Positions 26,984-38,355 are shown, counted from the first letter of the stretch. The stretch is DNA of 64,000 nucleotides from Edwardsiella piscicida (GCF_001896205.1 NZ_MPNU01000001.1:425050-489049); one strand, 5' to 3'. Numbers and translations are program-made. Notes: generated by a model not told the origin, from the sequence alone.

Positions 26984-28775
26984 TCGCTTTTTCCTCTTTC
27001 TTCTTGGCTTCCTGAGCTTCTGCTTCGGCACCGTATACACGTTTGGCCGGCGGCAGCTTGGTGATCTTCACATCGCTGTACTCAATGCGCGGGGCGCCGC
27101 TTTCATTGAAGTAGGTCAGCGTATGCTTCAGGAAGTTTACGTCATCACGCTCGGTGCAGCCTTCATCCAGGCGCTGGTGAGCACCGCGGGATTCGCGACG
27201 GTTAATGGCGGAGTGCGCCATACATTCGGCGACGTTCAGACCGTGCTCCAGCTCGATGGCATACAGCAGTTCGGTGTTGAATACGCTGGAGGTATCGGTG
27301 ATCTTGACGCGTTTGAAGCGCTCTTTCAGCTCGGCCAGTTTGTCGACCGTCTTCTGCATCAGATCGGTGGTACGGTAGATACCGCAGCCTTCTTCCATGG
27401 AGGTGCCCATTTCATCGCGCAGGGTCGCCCAGTTTTCGTTGCCTTCCTGGTTAACCAGCGCTTTGAGGTTGCCCTCGATGTCTTTCACCTGTGCGTCCAG
27501 CGCCGTGCCGTTCGCCGGGGTGACATTCTGCAGATGCTGCAGGGCGCTTTCACCGGCGACGCGGCCAAAGACCACCAGCTCAGCCAGGGAGTTGGAGCCC
27601 AGGCGGTTGGCGCCGTGCAGACCGACAGAGGAACATTCGCCGACGGCGAACAGGCCCTTGATGCGGGTTTCGCAGTTCTGGTCGGTTTCGATACCGCCCA
27701 TGGTGTAGTGCGCGGTCGGACGTACCGGGATCGGCTCATTGACCGGATCGACGCCGACGTAGGCCTTGGCCAGTTCACAGATGAACGGCAGACGCTCGTG
27801 CAGCTTCTTGGCGCCGAGGTGACGCAGATCCAGATAGACTACATCGCCACGCGGGGTAGAGATGGTGCGGCCTGCGCGCCATTCGTGCCAGAAAGCCTGA
27901 GACACTTTGTCGCGTGGCCCCAGCTCCATGTACTTGTTCTTCGGCTCGCCCAGCGGGGTTTCCGGCCCGAGGCCGTAATCCTGCAGGTAACGGTAGCCGT
28001 CTTTGTTGACCAGAATACCGCCTTCGCCGCGGCAGCCTTCGGTCATCAGGATACCTGAGCCCGGCAGACCGGTCGGGTGATACTGAACGAACTCCATGTC
28101 ACGCAGCGGAATGCCGTGTTTGAAGGCCATGCCCATACCGTCGCCGGTGACGATGCCGCCGTTGGTGTTGTAGCGGTATACGCGGCCTGCGCCGCCGGTC
28201 GCCAGGATAACGGCGTTGGCGCGGATCTGCACCATGGTGCCTTCCATCATATTGATGGCGACGACGCCGCGGGCCTGACCGTCATCCACCAGGATATCCA
28301 GCACGAAGTGCTCATCGAAACGCTGGATCTGCGGATACTTCAGTGAGGTCTGGAACAGGGTGTGCAGCATGTGGAAGCCGGTCTTATCCGCGGCAAACCA
28401 GGTGCGTTCAATCTTCATGCCACCGAAACGACGTACGTTGACCGAACCGTCAGGTTTACGGCTCCACGGACAGCCCCACAGCTCCAGCTGGGTCATTTCG
28501 CGCGGGCAGTTATGTACGAAGTGATCGACGACGTCCTGCTCACACAGCCAGTCACCACCGGCAACGGTATCGTGGAAGTGGAAATCGAAAGAGTCATGAG
28601 CCTGAGTGACGGCCGCGGAACCGCCTTCCGCCGCCACGGTATGGCTGCGCATCGGGTACACTTTTGAGATTAAGGCAATCTTCAGTTGAGGGTTGGCCTC
28701 GGCGGCGGCAATCGCTGCTCGTAAGCCAGCACCCCCAGCCCCGACGATGGCAAGGTCTGCGTTAAAGGTTTGCAC
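26976..28775 (-). CDS. frdA: Fumarate reductase flavoprotein subunit FrdA
   Basis: 599 residues from a GTG at 28775 ([18 protein letters not shown]), behind GGAGGA; E. coli also starts here with GTG. A TTG seven codons upstream overlaps the ribosome binding site and is unlikely. Dinucleotide-binding GxGxxG at the N-terminus; FAD-linking His45 in [10 protein letters not shown]; catalytic region with HPTG and [19 protein letters not shown]. It reduces fumarate to succinate in anaerobic respiration. First gene of frdABCD. Confidence 0.97.
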   Translation of the reverse strand: MQTFNADLAIVGAGGAGLRAAIAAAEANPQLKIALISKVYPMRSHTVAAEGGSAAVTQAHDSFDFHFHDTVAGGDWLCEQDVVDHFVHNCPREMTQLELWGCPWSRKPDGSVNVRRFGGMKIERTWFAADKTGFHMLHTLFQTSLKYPQIQRFDEHFVLDILVDDGQARGVVAINMMEGTMVQIRANAVILATGGAGRVYRYNTNGGIVTGDGMGMAFKHGIPLRDMEFVQYHPTGLPGSGILMTEGCRGEGGILVNKDGYRYLQDYGLGPETPLGEPKNKYMELGPRDKVSQAFWHEWRAGRTISTPRGDVVYLDLRHLGAKKLHERLPFICELAKAYVGVDPVNEPIPVRPTAHYTMGGIETDQNCETRIKGLFAVGECSSVGLHGANRLGSNSLAELVVFGRVAGESALQHLQNVTPANGTALDAQVKDIEGNLKALVNQEGNENWATLRDEMGTSMEEGCGIYRTTDLMQKTVDKLAELKERFKRVKITDTSSVFNTELLYAIELEHGLNVAECMAHSAINRRESRGAHQRLDEGCTERDDVNFLKHTLTYFNESGAPRIEYSDVKITKLPPAKRVYGAEAEAQEAKKKEEKANG

Positions 28776-29242
28776 TGCATTCCTCCGGGTGTTCAATGGT
28801 AAAGTAACGTTTAAAAACGAATAACCATTCCAGAATACGTATTAAAGAAAGGTAGCATAGATGTAGCCGCTGTCCTTATTACGCATGGGAATGGTTATGT
28901 TTTATAAGTTCGAATCCGAAAATTATACCCATATTGAAGTAGTAGAAAATTGACGTGGTTGGGTGTTTTATCCTTTTTAGGGCGGGAAAATATAGTAAAA
29001 CGTGATCTTAATAATGTTTCTGTCGTTATATTCTATTTTTAATATGTTTTATTTGCTTTTTAGAACAATGTAAATAATTTGCGGATACATCTATTAGGAA
29101 GCTAGTCGCTATCCATCGCCGTTGACGGCGCGCCGTGGGCGATGAGACGGGAGTGGGCCCGGCGCACCCCGGCGACGAAAACTGTCATCTGCGCTGAGAA
29201 GCGGGTAGACTGCCCATCCTGTTTTATTTCGGAGTTATCATC
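28776..29242. other. Divergent intergenic region frdA/epmA
   Basis: 467 bases, AT-rich in its middle (about 28840-29100). Apart from the frd promoter and the epmA ribosome binding site (GGAG, 29231) I see no gene and no other clear element. Confidence 0.5.
28922..28963 (-). promoter_or_regulatory. Candidate FNR-dependent promoter of frdABCD
   Basis: On the reverse strand, TATAAT (28927 down to 28922) lies 22 bases after CGTCAA (28955-28950), followed by TTTTC. As I remember the E. coli frdA promoter, its FNR site ends in CGTCAA, is followed by ATTTC and sits the same 22 bases before the -10 element. Only the downstream FNR half-site is good here; the upstream half is poor. Confidence 0.55.
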
Positions 29243-30220
29243 ATGAGCGATACGGCAAGCTGGCAGCCCAGTGCACCTGTGGCCAATTTGTTGAAGCGCG
29301 CCAGCATCCTGTCCACCATCCGGCGGTTTTTCTCAGATCGCGGCGTGCTGGAGGTCGACACCCCGTCGATGAGCCAGGCCACGGTAACGGATGTTCACCT
29401 GGTTCCCTTTCAGACCCACTTTGTCGGTCCCGGGGTAGCGCAGGGGATGACGCTGTATCTGATGACCAGCCCGGAGTATCACATGAAGCGGCTGCTGGCC
29501 GCCGGCAGCGGCCCCATCTATCAGCTGTGCCGCAGCTTCCGCAATGAAGAGTCCGGACGCTATCACAATCCGGAATTTACTATGCTGGAGTGGTATCGTC
29601 CGCATTACGATATGTATCGGTTGATGAATGAAGTGGATGATTTGTTGCAGCAGGTGCTCGAATGTGAAAGTGCCGAAACGCTCTCTTATCAGCAGGCCTT
29701 TATTCGTCACCTGGATGTCGATCCGCTCTCTGCCGATAAAACGCAGCTGCGTGAGGCGGCGGCAAAACTGGATTTAAGCAATGTCGCCGATAATGAAGAG
29801 GATCGCGACACGCTGCTGCAGCTGTTATTTGCCTTTGGCGTCGAGCCCCATATTGGTAAAGAGCGTCCGGCGTTCGTCTACCATTTCCCGGCCAGCCAGG
29901 CATCGCTGGCGCAGATCAGTACCGAGGACCACCGCGTCGCGGAGCGCTTTGAGGTTTACTACCGCGGCGTAGAGCTGGCCAACGGTTTCCATGAGCTGAC
30001 CGACGCGGCGGAGCAGCGCCTGCGCTTTGAGCAGGATAATCGCAAACGGGCGGCGGCGGGGCTGCCGCAGCAGCCGATCGACGAACACCTGCTGGCGGCG
30101 CTGGAGCACGGGATGCCGGACAGCTCCGGGGTCGCGCTGGGCGTCGATCGCCTGATCATGCTGGCGCTGTCGGCCGAGCGCCTCAGCGAGGTGATCGCCT
30201 TCTCCGTCGATCGCGCCTGA
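29243..30220 (+). CDS. epmA: EF-P-(R)-beta-lysine ligase EpmA
   Basis: 325 residues, a class II lysyl-tRNA-synthetase-like catalytic domain lacking the anticodon-binding domain. Motif 2 ([20 protein letters not shown], about 99-118) and motif 3 ([14 protein letters not shown], about 297-310) are present. It activates (R)-beta-lysine and ligates it to Lys34 of EF-P. Same position relative to frd and mscM as in E. coli. Terminator downstream. Confidence 0.96.
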   Translation: MSDTASWQPSAPVANLLKRASILSTIRRFFSDRGVLEVDTPSMSQATVTDVHLVPFQTHFVGPGVAQGMTLYLMTSPEYHMKRLLAAGSGPIYQLCRSFRNEESGRYHNPEFTMLEWYRPHYDMYRLMNEVDDLLQQVLECESAETLSYQQAFIRHLDVDPLSADKTQLREAAAKLDLSNVADNEEDRDTLLQLLFAFGVEPHIGKERPAFVYHFPASQASLAQISTEDHRVAERFEVYYRGVELANGFHELTDAAEQRLRFEQDNRKRAAAGLPQQPIDEHLLAALEHGMPDSSGVALGVDRLIMLALSAERLSEVIAFSVDRA

Positions 30221-30243
30221 GCCGAATCACGGCAGCCCTCCAG

Positions 30244-30268
30244 ACCCGCGCTCGGCGCGGGTTTTTTT
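30244..30268 (+). terminator. Terminator of epmA
   Basis: Perfect eight-base-pair stem ACCCGCGC/GCGCGGGT with a three-base loop and a run of seven T. It lies just before the convergent mscM stop. Confidence 0.9.
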
Positions 30269-30275
30269 ATGTCCG

Positions 30276-33200
30276 TCATACGCCGCCGGCGCTAAAGCCG
30301 CGCCGTTGACCGCCGCGGACCTGGCGCAGCGAGTCGCTGCCGATTTGGATCGGCGGGAACGGCAGCACCAGATCGTGCTGGCGGTAGGCGGCCAGGATCA
30401 GCTGGTGCAGCTCGTGGCGCAGCGGCATACGGTGCGCCATCTCCGAGGCGTAGATGCGCAGTTCGAAGATCTGGATCCCCTGCTGAATATCGACCAGATA
30501 GACCTCCGGCGCCGGGGTCGCCAGCACCAGTGAACACTGTCCGGCCGCCTGCAGCAGCAGCTCGGTTACCCGCTGGCTGTTGGCGCTGGCCTCCGCGGGC
30601 ACCGTCAGCACCACGCGGGTGATGGGATCGCTTAAGGACCAGTTGATAAACTGCTCCATGATAAAGGCCTTGTTGGGCACGATGATCTCTTTACGATCCC
30701 AGTCAGAGATGGTGGTGGCCCGGGTATTGATACGGGTGATGGTCCCGGTCAGATCGCGAATGGTTACCGTATCGCCGATGCGGATCGGTTTTTCAAACAG
30801 GATGATCAGGCCCGAGATAAAGTTGCCGAAGATCTCCCCAAGGCCGAAGCCCAGGCCGACGGTCAGCGCCGCCACCAGCCACTGCAGCTTAGACCACTCG
30901 ATCCCCAGCAGCGAAAAGCCGATCAGACCGCCGACGATCATCAGCAGGTATTTGGTGATGGTGGTGATGGCATAGCCGGTGCCGGGGCTCAGCTCTAAGT
31001 GCTGCAGTAGCCCCAGCTCCAGCAGGGCCGGCAGATTTTTGACCAGCTGAATGGTGACCAGGATCACCAGAATGGCGATCAGCACGGCGCCCAGGGTGAT
31101 CGGCTGCAGGGTCTCGCCGCCGACGCCGCTGGCGGTGACGTCCCACAGGCGAATGTTCTCTAGGAAGGCGAAGGCTGAATGCAGCTCTGACCATAGCCAG
31201 ATCAGCGAAACCAGCGCGATCATCGTCAGGATCGATCGCACCAGCCGCAGGGAGCGCTCGCTGATGGCGTCCAGATCCACCACGCTCTCGTCGACCTCTT
31301 GGCTGCCTTCGACGCCGGCGGGATGCAGGCCATCCTCATCATGGCGGCTGCGCTTCTCCAACCGCTCGGCGCGCCGCTGCTTGGCCCGTTCGAAGGCGAT
31401 GCGCCGGCGTTGGATTAACATCCAGCGTCGGATCACCGAATAGACCATCAGCAGGCAGAACCAGATGGCGACGGAGGTCTCCAAGCGCGCCAGCAGTACC
31501 TGCGCCGCGCCGAGGTAGCCGAGCAGCGCGGCCAGGATCGCCGCCGCCGGCGCGCACAGCAGTCCGCCCCACAGCAGGTGGTTCAGCAGATTTTCACCGG
31601 AGCCTGCGCGATTGAGGTAGAGCGGAATGCCGGCGCGGCGCAGGCTGGTGGTCAGCAGCAGCAGAGCCAGGCACAGCATGATGAAGCAGGCGCGGCCGAG
31701 GGGCGCGGTAAAACTGCGATCGGCCAGATTGTTGAAGGTCACCACGGCCATCAGCAGCGGTACGATAAGCCAGATAGACATGCGGTAATAGCGCATGGCG
31801 CGCCGCACCTGACGTTCGCCCCAGCCGAAGTGGACAATGAACAGCCCGCTGTCGCGGGAGAAGGCGGCGCTGATCATAAAGGCCCACAGCACCGGCAACG
31901 CTGCGCTGACCCCTTCGCCGATGGCGACGGCCACCGGATAGGGCCAGGCGTTGCTCAGCCCGTAGCCTACGGCGGCCCACAGCACCGGCAGCGGCAGCGC
32001 GACCAGTATCGACCACAGCAGGGTACGCAGGGTCAGCGAGATGTGATCCTGATTGACCTTGCCGACGCGCCCGGCGGCGCGCGCCAGAAACGCGCTGTAG
32101 TAGCGGCGCGAATAGACGCTGAACCCGACGAGCAGCAGGGCCGCGCACAGCGGCAGCAGAGTGGTGCGGTCGGTCAGCATCATCATGGTGGCCTGGCTGA
32201 GCTGGGACAGGGTGTCCAGCGACAGCAGACGATCCAGCGCCCGCAGGGTGGTCAGTAGGTAGCCCAGCCCGACCGGATCGATGTCCGCCGCCCAGAACAG
32301 GTAACGGTGGGTTGCCTCGCGCACCTCCGTCAGGGCCTCGATGAGCTGGGTATTGGCGACCTTGAGCTTGGTCAGCTCCAGAATTTGGCTATCGCAGCCT
32401 GACAGCAGGGAGTTGAGCAGCTCGCGCTGGGTCGCCAACTGGGGGGCCAGCAGGCGCTGCTGTGCGCCGCTGAGCGGCTCGCCGTCGTTTTGGCGATAGT
32501 CGCTGGCGGGGGCGAGTTTATCCAGCAGCGCCTCATAGCGTAGGCGCTGAACGCGCAGGCGCGCCATGTCGCTGTCCAGCTGCTGCGGCTTGGGCATCTC
32601 CGGCAGCCGCGCCAGGCGATCGCGCAGCGTCTCACCCAGCGCTGGCGAGACGCTCAGCCACTGCGCCTGCTCACGCAGCGTGTTGAGGGCCAGGCGAACC
32701 TGCTGGGTCTGCCCGGCGATAGTGCGCTGGCGCCCGGCGATATCGTCCAGCCGCTGCGCCTGGTGGTTGAGATCGCGCGACAGGGTCTGGTTGATGGTGA
32801 GCTGCTCAACGATCGAGCGCGGCAGGTTGTCGCTTTGCTCGACTAGGCGACGGGTGCGCTCCAGCGCCTCCTCGGCATCGCGCTGGCGCTGGCTGTTGAG
32901 GCTGTTGCGTAGCCCCTGCAGCTGCAGATCGAGGCGCTCATGACGCCGGCTGAGCACTTCGCTCTGCAGGCGGATCAGCTCCTGGCGATTGTTGGCCGAT
33001 AGCTGCTCCAGCTCTAGCTCATCGACCTGCGCCTTGCGGGCGGCGACTTCGGCCTGCAGCTGGGCGGACTGGGCCTGGGAGAGCGCCGTCTCCGTGACGG
33101 TCAGCGCCTGCAGGCGGCGCTCTGCCTCGCTCAGCGCTTTACGCGTCGCGGCCTGTTTTTGCGCCACCTGGCTCAGGGAGTCGCTGATGTCGCGCGCGCG

Positions 33201-33599
33201 ATCCTGCTCCTGCTGGAGCTGGCGGGCGACCTCCAGCAGCTGGCTGCTGATCTGTAGCATGCGCTGCTCCGCGTCGCCGGCGGGCGGCAGGGCGGCTGGG
33301 GCGGGCGGCTGGCTTTCATCGCTGAGCTGCTGACGCAGTTCGCGGGTCAGGCGTGGAAAATCACTGATGGCGCGGCGGTATTGCTGGGTGCGCTGGGCGG
33401 AGGCCTTGGCCTCGTCTATCCATCCGAGGGCGCTTTGCAAGGCGTCGACGGTTTCGGCCTGTGCGGGCGCGCTTTTGGCCGCCTCGGCCTGCTTGAGATC
33501 CAACGCCAGCTGGCGTTCATTCAGCGTCGCCTGCGCCAGCCCCGGTAGCAGTAGCAGCAACAGGCCGCTCAGCAGAATACGTTGGAGGATCTGGCGCAT
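30276..33599 (-). CDS. mscM: Miniconductance mechanosensitive channel MscM (YjeP)
   Basis: 1107 residues, same length as E. coli MscM. Signal peptide (about 1-24), a long periplasmic helical/coiled-coil region (about 30-440, many Gln/Arg/Leu heptads), about 11 membrane helices (about 475-950) and a C-terminal MscS domain with the pore helix region and the cytoplasmic vestibule (GLGEIFGNFISGLIILFEKPIRIGDTV... about 940-970). It opens under membrane tension on osmotic downshift. Downstream of psd on the same strand (56-base gap), as in E. coli, where psd-mscM is an operon under envelope-stress control. Confidence 0.95.
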   Translation of the reverse strand: MRQILQRILLSGLLLLLLPGLAQATLNERQLALDLKQAEAAKSAPAQAETVDALQSALGWIDEAKASAQRTQQYRRAISDFPRLTRELRQQLSDESQPPAPAALPPAGDAEQRMLQISSQLLEVARQLQQEQDRARDISDSLSQVAQKQAATRKALSEAERRLQALTVTETALSQAQSAQLQAEVAARKAQVDELELEQLSANNRQELIRLQSEVLSRRHERLDLQLQGLRNSLNSQRQRDAEEALERTRRLVEQSDNLPRSIVEQLTINQTLSRDLNHQAQRLDDIAGRQRTIAGQTQQVRLALNTLREQAQWLSVSPALGETLRDRLARLPEMPKPQQLDSDMARLRVQRLRYEALLDKLAPASDYRQNDGEPLSGAQQRLLAPQLATQRELLNSLLSGCDSQILELTKLKVANTQLIEALTEVREATHRYLFWAADIDPVGLGYLLTTLRALDRLLSLDTLSQLSQATMMMLTDRTTLLPLCAALLLVGFSVYSRRYYSAFLARAAGRVGKVNQDHISLTLRTLLWSILVALPLPVLWAAVGYGLSNAWPYPVAVAIGEGVSAALPVLWAFMISAAFSRDSGLFIVHFGWGERQVRRAMRYYRMSIWLIVPLLMAVVTFNNLADRSFTAPLGRACFIMLCLALLLLTTSLRRAGIPLYLNRAGSGENLLNHLLWGGLLCAPAAAILAALLGYLGAAQVLLARLETSVAIWFCLLMVYSVIRRWMLIQRRRIAFERAKQRRAERLEKRSRHDEDGLHPAGVEGSQEVDESVVDLDAISERSLRLVRSILTMIALVSLIWLWSELHSAFAFLENIRLWDVTASGVGGETLQPITLGAVLIAILVILVTIQLVKNLPALLELGLLQHLELSPGTGYAITTITKYLLMIVGGLIGFSLLGIEWSKLQWLVAALTVGLGFGLGEIFGNFISGLIILFEKPIRIGDTVTIRDLTGTITRINTRATTISDWDRKEIIVPNKAFIMEQFINWSLSDPITRVVLTVPAEASANSQRVTELLLQAAGQCSLVLATPAPEVYLVDIQQGIQIFELRIYASEMAHRMPLRHELHQLILAAYRQHDLVLPFPPIQIGSDSLRQVRGGQRRGFSAGGV

Positions 33600-33655
33600 G
33601 GTCGGCCCTCGCCGTTGCTGGGGACGGGCGCGGCGATAGGCGCCGCGCCGGGGGA

Positions 33656-34555
33656 TTATGCGGACTCTGGGTCGGCAGCGGATTCCTGCGCGGCGGCCGG
33701 TGCATGGCCCAGTTCACGCCCCATCCGGGTGATGCTGCCGGCGCTCAGGGCGCGGTCAAACTGGATGCGGCCGGGGGCGAATAGGTTGATCACCGTTGAG
33801 CCCAGCTTGAAGCGGCCCATCTCCTGGCCCTTCTTCAGCGCGACGGCGTGCTCGCCTTCGGCCGGATAGGTCCAGCGGCGGATAATACCGGCACGCTCGC
33901 TGTTTACGCAGCCGCCCCAGACGGTTTCGATGCTGCCGACGATGGTTGCGCCGACCAGGATCTGTGCCAGAGGGCCGAAGGCGGTATCAAAGATACAGAT
34001 CAGCCGCTCGTTGCGGGCGAACAGATTGGGCACGTTGGCGGCGGTCAGCGGGTTGACGGAGAACAGATCGCCCGGGACATAAATCATTTCGCGCAGTTGA
34101 CCATCGCAGGGCATATGCACCCGGTGATAATCGCGCGGTGACAGGTAGGTGGTGACGAACTGACCGCCGCGGAAGGTGTCCGCCAGCGGATACTGTCCGG
34201 CCAGCAGCGCCTCCAGCGTATAGTCATGGCCCTTGGCCTGCAGGATGCGATCCGCGTCAATGGGACCCAGCTGGCTGATGGCTCCGTCGGCGGGCAGCAC
34301 GACGCCATCGTCAAACTCGGCGAGGGGGCGTACCCCGTCGCGCAGCGGGCGGACGAAGAAGTCGTTGAAGGTCTTGTAGTGCGCCGGATCAGGGTAAAGC
34401 GCTTCCTGCATATTGATGCCGTAATAGCGGGCAAAGCCCTTGATGGCGCTCTGGGTCAGCCAGCCGGCCGGTTTATCGGCGGCCCAGCCGGCCAGGCGCG
34501 TCAGCCCCTGTTTCGGCAGTAGATATTGCAGTCTGATTTTAATGCTATCGAGCAC
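33656..34555 (-). CDS. psd: Phosphatidylserine decarboxylase proenzyme
   Basis: 299 residues from GTG 34555 behind AGAGG; a TTG six codons upstream is possible. The proenzyme self-cleaves between Gly and Ser of the LGST motif ([11 protein letters not shown], about 250-254), leaving a pyruvoyl group on the alpha chain. [13 protein letters not shown] and AILVGAT-like segments are conserved. It makes phosphatidylethanolamine at the inner membrane. Shorter C-terminal tail than in E. coli (322 residues), ending in a Pro/Ala-rich stretch. Confidence 0.95.
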   Translation of the reverse strand: MLDSIKIRLQYLLPKQGLTRLAGWAADKPAGWLTQSAIKGFARYYGINMQEALYPDPAHYKTFNDFFVRPLRDGVRPLAEFDDGVVLPADGAISQLGPIDADRILQAKGHDYTLEALLAGQYPLADTFRGGQFVTTYLSPRDYHRVHMPCDGQLREMIYVPGDLFSVNPLTAANVPNLFARNERLICIFDTAFGPLAQILVGATIVGSIETVWGGCVNSERAGIIRRWTYPAEGEHAVALKKGQEMGRFKLGSTVINLFAPGRIQFDRALSAGSITRMGRELGHAPAAAQESAADPESA

Positions 34556-34679
34556 GTTAGCCTCTTTATCCAACAGAAGAATCTACCGGCTATGCGTAGC
34601 ATAGCCGGATAATACATTGTTCACGCCCGCGCGGGGCACCTGTGACGTCATGTCGGCCACCGCGGGCCGGGCAGCGGCG

Positions 34680-35723
34680 TTAGCTGTCGCCGTTGCTGAA
34701 GTTCTTACGCAGTTTAACCTGCGCCATCCCCTCAAGAATACGATGATAGTTGTCAAAGCGCGTTTCTGCGATATCGCCGCGCGCGACCGCCTCTCGCAGG
34801 GCACAGCCCGGATCGTTGCCGTGTTTACAGTCGCGGAACTTGCAGCTGCCCAGGTAGTCACGGAACTCAATGAATCCTTGGGTTATCTGCTCCGCATCCA
34901 GATGCCACAGACCAAATTCACGGACGCCGGGCGAGTCGATCACGTCACCGCCGTGCGGAAAGTGATACAGGCGGGCCGCGGTGGTGGTGTGCTGGCCCAA
35001 ACCGGAGTTATCGGAGACGGCGCCGACCTCGATCTGGCTCTCCAGCGCCGGCAGCAGCGCGTTGAGCAGGCTGGATTTGCCCACGCCGGATTGGCCGGCG
35101 AAGATGCTGATGCGCTGGGTGAGCAGCGCCTGCAGCTGCGCCATGCCTTCGCCGCTGTGGCTGGAGACCAGTACGACCCGGTAGCCGATGTGGCGGTAGA
35201 TCGCCATCGCCTGTTCGACAAACTCGCGCCCCTCGTCGTCCAGCAGGTCGACCTTGTTCAGCACGATCAGCGGCTCGACGCAGAGGGTTTCACAGGCGAC
35301 CAGATAGCGATCGATGATGTTCAGCGACAGCTCCGGCAGGATAGCCGAGACGATGACGATCTGATCGATATTGGCGGCGATGGGCTTTACCCCATCGTAG
35401 TAGTCCGGGCGCGTCAGTACCGAGCTGCGCGGATGAACGGCCTCGACGATCCCTTTGCTGCCGGCCTGCAGCGCGGCGCGCCAGACCACCCGATCGCCGG
35501 TCACCAGCGATGGCAGGGTACGGCGGATGTTGCAGCGCTGCTGAGTGCCATCGGCGGCCTCAACGTCGGCATGTTTGCCGAAACGGCTGACGACAATCCC
35601 GTCCTGGGCGTCACCGAACAGGCTGTCGTCCATCTCTGCGCTATTGTCCGTCTGCTGCAGACGACGCTGGTGATTGGCATGCACCCGTCGCTGCTGGCCG
35701 TGCGATAGTCTTTTCTTACTCAA
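34680..35723 (-). CDS. rsgA: Ribosome small-subunit-dependent GTPase RsgA
   Basis: 347 residues: OB-fold (about 40-115), circularly permuted GTPase domain with the motif order G4 (NKVDLL), G1 ([12 protein letters not shown]), G3 (DSPGVREFG), and a C-terminal zinc module (C..C..H.....[14 protein letters not shown]). It acts late in 30S assembly and releases RbfA. Divergent from orn, as in E. coli. Confidence 0.96.
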   Translation of the reverse strand: MSKKRLSHGQQRRVHANHQRRLQQTDNSAEMDDSLFGDAQDGIVVSRFGKHADVEAADGTQQRCNIRRTLPSLVTGDRVVWRAALQAGSKGIVEAVHPRSSVLTRPDYYDGVKPIAANIDQIVIVSAILPELSLNIIDRYLVACETLCVEPLIVLNKVDLLDDEGREFVEQAMAIYRHIGYRVVLVSSHSGEGMAQLQALLTQRISIFAGQSGVGKSSLLNALLPALESQIEVGAVSDNSGLGQHTTTAARLYHFPHGGDVIDSPGVREFGLWHLDAEQITQGFIEFRDYLGSCKFRDCKHGNDPGCALREAVARGDIAETRFDNYHRILEGMAQVKLRKNFSNGDS

Positions 35724-35872
35724 CTGCGCCTCACTCTGTTTTTGATGCGCTGCGGCGATCGCCCGCAGCGCGTAAAGTGTCTATGATACACGCTGGGCTG
35801 TGTCCCGCAATTGAGCGTCATCGCGATCGCGCGGACACGCCGTGCCATTGAATACTATTTGCCGGGGGAGCT

Positions 35873-36418
35873 ATGAGTGCAAGTGAAACGCGTTTGATTT
35901 GGATCGATCTGGAAATGACCGGACTGGATCCGCAGCGCGACCGGATCATCGAGATCGCGACGCTGGTGACGGATGCCGATCTGAACGTGCTGGCGGAGGG
36001 GCCGGTGATTGCGCTGCATCAGGATGACGCCCAGCTGGCGCTGATGGATGAGTGGAATGTGCGTACCCACACCGCCAGCGGGCTGGTGGCGCGGGTGAAG
36101 GCCAGTCAGTACGATGACGCGGCGGCGGAACAGGCGACCCTCGACTTTTTGCGTCAGTGGGTACCCGCCGGCGTCTCTCCGATCTGTGGCAACAGCGTCG
36201 GTCAGGATCGTCGCTTTCTGTTCCGCTATATGCCGGAGCTGGAGCGCTATTTCCACTATCGCTATCTGGACGTGAGTACCCTGAAAGAGCTGGCGCGTCG
36301 TTGGAAGCCGGAGATCCTGGAGGGGTTCAAGAAGAAGAATACCCATCAGGCGCTGGACGACATTCGTGAATCGGTGGCTGAACTGGCGTATTACCGTACG
36401 CATTTTATCCAGCTATAG
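35873..36418 (+). CDS. orn: Oligoribonuclease
   Basis: 181 residues, DEDDh exonuclease: first motif IDLEMTGLD (Asp and Glu ligands), [10 protein letters not shown], and the closing H.ALDDI segment. It degrades two- to five-nucleotide RNAs, including pGpG from cyclic-di-GMP. ATG 35873 behind GGGGGAG. Confidence 0.97.
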   Translation: MSASETRLIWIDLEMTGLDPQRDRIIEIATLVTDADLNVLAEGPVIALHQDDAQLALMDEWNVRTHTASGLVARVKASQYDDAAAEQATLDFLRQWVPAGVSPICGNSVGQDRRFLFRYMPELERYFHYRYLDVSTLKELARRWKPEILEGFKKKNTHQALDDIRESVAELAYYRTHFIQL

Positions 36419-36509
36419 CGCCGTGGCACGCCCGGGCGTCGATAATCTGCGCATCCGGGCGTTTTTATCGTCAGTCAGTCGATTTATACGATTTTTTCGC
36501 GAAAGGGGC

Positions 36510-36537
36510 TTGCGGGGGACGAAAATCTCCGTATAAT
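36510..36537 (+). promoter_or_regulatory. Promoter of the tRNA-Gly cluster
   Basis: TTGCGG (36510-36515), 16 bases, TATAAT (36532-36537), then a GC-rich discriminator (GCGCTCCCC), the layout of stringently controlled stable-RNA promoters. About 60 bases precede the first tRNA. Confidence 0.8.
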
Positions 36538-36599
36538 GCGCTCCCCGTACCGAGACGGAATTGTGAAGTTTTTCAAACGCACACCGTCCGCTATGCGAC

Positions 36600-36675
<76 letters not shown>

Positions 36676-36722
36676 AATTTAGAAGGCCGCCGTGCGGCTG
36701 GATGAAAAAAAGTAGTACCATT

Positions 36723-36798
<76 letters not shown>

Positions 36799-36849
36799 AA
36801 CTTCTAAACACCGTTACTGTTATGGTGTCGATGCCAGAAGCATCACTCT

Positions 36850-36925
<76 letters not shown>

Positions 36926-37180
36926 ATTTTCTTCTTTTGTTTTCCTCATCTGATTTATCAACAGCGTCGAGAGACGGTGCCCGCCGTGACTGTTCACACT
37001 TTCATAAACAGACTTATCCACAGCTTATGCGCTTTCCCTCACCGTGCACGTCGGCGTACAAAAAACGCACCGCAATATAATTCATTGATATAAAATAATA
37101 AATTGAAATGAAAATAGCGATGTGGAACGTTTGCGTCCGCAGTGTGGATTGAATAACAAAAGAATTCTATTTTTATGCAC

Positions 37181-37211
37181 AGCGCTGCGCCAACCGGCCC
37201 AGCGCTTTTTT
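37181..37211 (+). terminator. Terminator between tRNA-Gly cluster and queG
   Basis: AGCGCTG/CAGCGCT stem with a longer loop followed by TTTTTT. Oriented to stop rightward transcripts before the convergent queG. It is 255 bases from the last tRNA, a region otherwise empty and AT-rich. Confidence 0.55.
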
Positions 37212-37215
37212 GTCA

Positions 37216-38355
37216 TTAGGCGTCGCGCGGCAGCCCTTTCTCTACCGCACGAATAAGCCGGCGCTGCTGACTGCTGATGACCTCTACCGCTTGCGCCGCG
37301 CGTTTTTGCCGCTGCTGCGCCAGCGCCCAGTGAATATGCTCATCCAACAGCGCGCTGATGCCCAGGCGCTGCTGTAGCAGGGTGACGATATGGGCATCAT
37401 AGGGCGCGTTGCCCAGGGCGACGCTCAGGTTGCGCAGCCAGCGCTGATAGCCGATGCGTCGAATGGGCGAGCCTTCGGTCATCCGCAGAAAGGTCGACTC
37501 ATCCCAGGCGAACAGGGTGGTTAGCGCCGGTGCGTGCAGCGCCGCCCGCGGCAGAAAGTCGGCCTCCTCGCTCAGCGGAGCCAGGCGGTTCCACGGGCAA
37601 ATCATCTGGCAGTCATCGCAGCCGTAGATGCGATTACCGAGCAGGGGTCGCAGCGCCTCGGGGATGGCGCCCTCCAGCTCGATCGTCAGGTAGGAGATGC
37701 AGCGGCGCGCGTCGACCTTATAGGGGGCGACGATGGCGTCGGTCGGGCAGGTGGTGATACAGGCGACGCAGCGGCCGCACTGCGCCGTCTGCGGCGTATC
37801 GACGGGCAGCGGCAGATCGATTAACAGTTCGCCAAGAAAGAACCAGGAGCCGGCCTGCGGGTTGAGCAGCAGCGAATGTTTTCCTGTCCAGCCCAGTCCC
37901 GCCTTGGCGGCCAGCGGGCGCTCCAGCAGCGGCGCCGAGTCCACGAAGGGACGGAAATGGAGCTCACCGCAGTACGCCTGGATCATCTCACCCAGCTTTT
38001 TGAGCCGAGCGCGCAGCACCTTATGGTAGTCGCGGCCCAGCGCATAGCGGCTGATGTAGCCCAGCGTCGGATCTTTCAGGGTCGAGGCAAAGGCGGCGCT
38101 GGGCGGCAGGTAGTTCATGCGTACGCTGATCACCCGCAGCGTGCCGGGCAGCAGCTCGGCCGGCCGGGCGCGCATCATACCGTGGCGCGCCATCCACTCC
38201 ATCTCTCCATGGTAGCCGCTGTCCAGCCACGCCTGTAGCGGCGCCTCTTCGGCGCGGAGATCCGTGTCGCTGATCCCGACCTGCTGGAAGCCTAGCGATA
38301 GACCCCATTGCTTGATATGTTGGGCTAACTGATGCAGATCGAGGGGATGAGTCAT
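37216..38355 (-). CDS. queG: Epoxyqueuosine reductase QueG
   Basis: 379 residues from ATG 38355 (MTHPLDLHQLAQ...), equal to E. coli QueG. Cobalamin-binding N-terminal part and two [4Fe-4S] motifs (CGRCVACITTCP and CDDCQMICPWN). It catalyses the last step of queuosine synthesis in tRNA. The start codon overlaps that of nnr on the other strand. Confidence 0.96.
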   Translation of the reverse strand: MTHPLDLHQLAQHIKQWGLSLGFQQVGISDTDLRAEEAPLQAWLDSGYHGEMEWMARHGMMRARPAELLPGTLRVISVRMNYLPPSAAFASTLKDPTLGYISRYALGRDYHKVLRARLKKLGEMIQAYCGELHFRPFVDSAPLLERPLAAKAGLGWTGKHSLLLNPQAGSWFFLGELLIDLPLPVDTPQTAQCGRCVACITTCPTDAIVAPYKVDARRCISYLTIELEGAIPEALRPLLGNRIYGCDDCQMICPWNRLAPLSEEADFLPRAALHAPALTTLFAWDESTFLRMTEGSPIRRIGYQRWLRNLSVALGNAPYDAHIVTLLQQRLGISALLDEHIHWALAQQRQKRAAQAVEVISSQQRRLIRAVEKGLPRDA

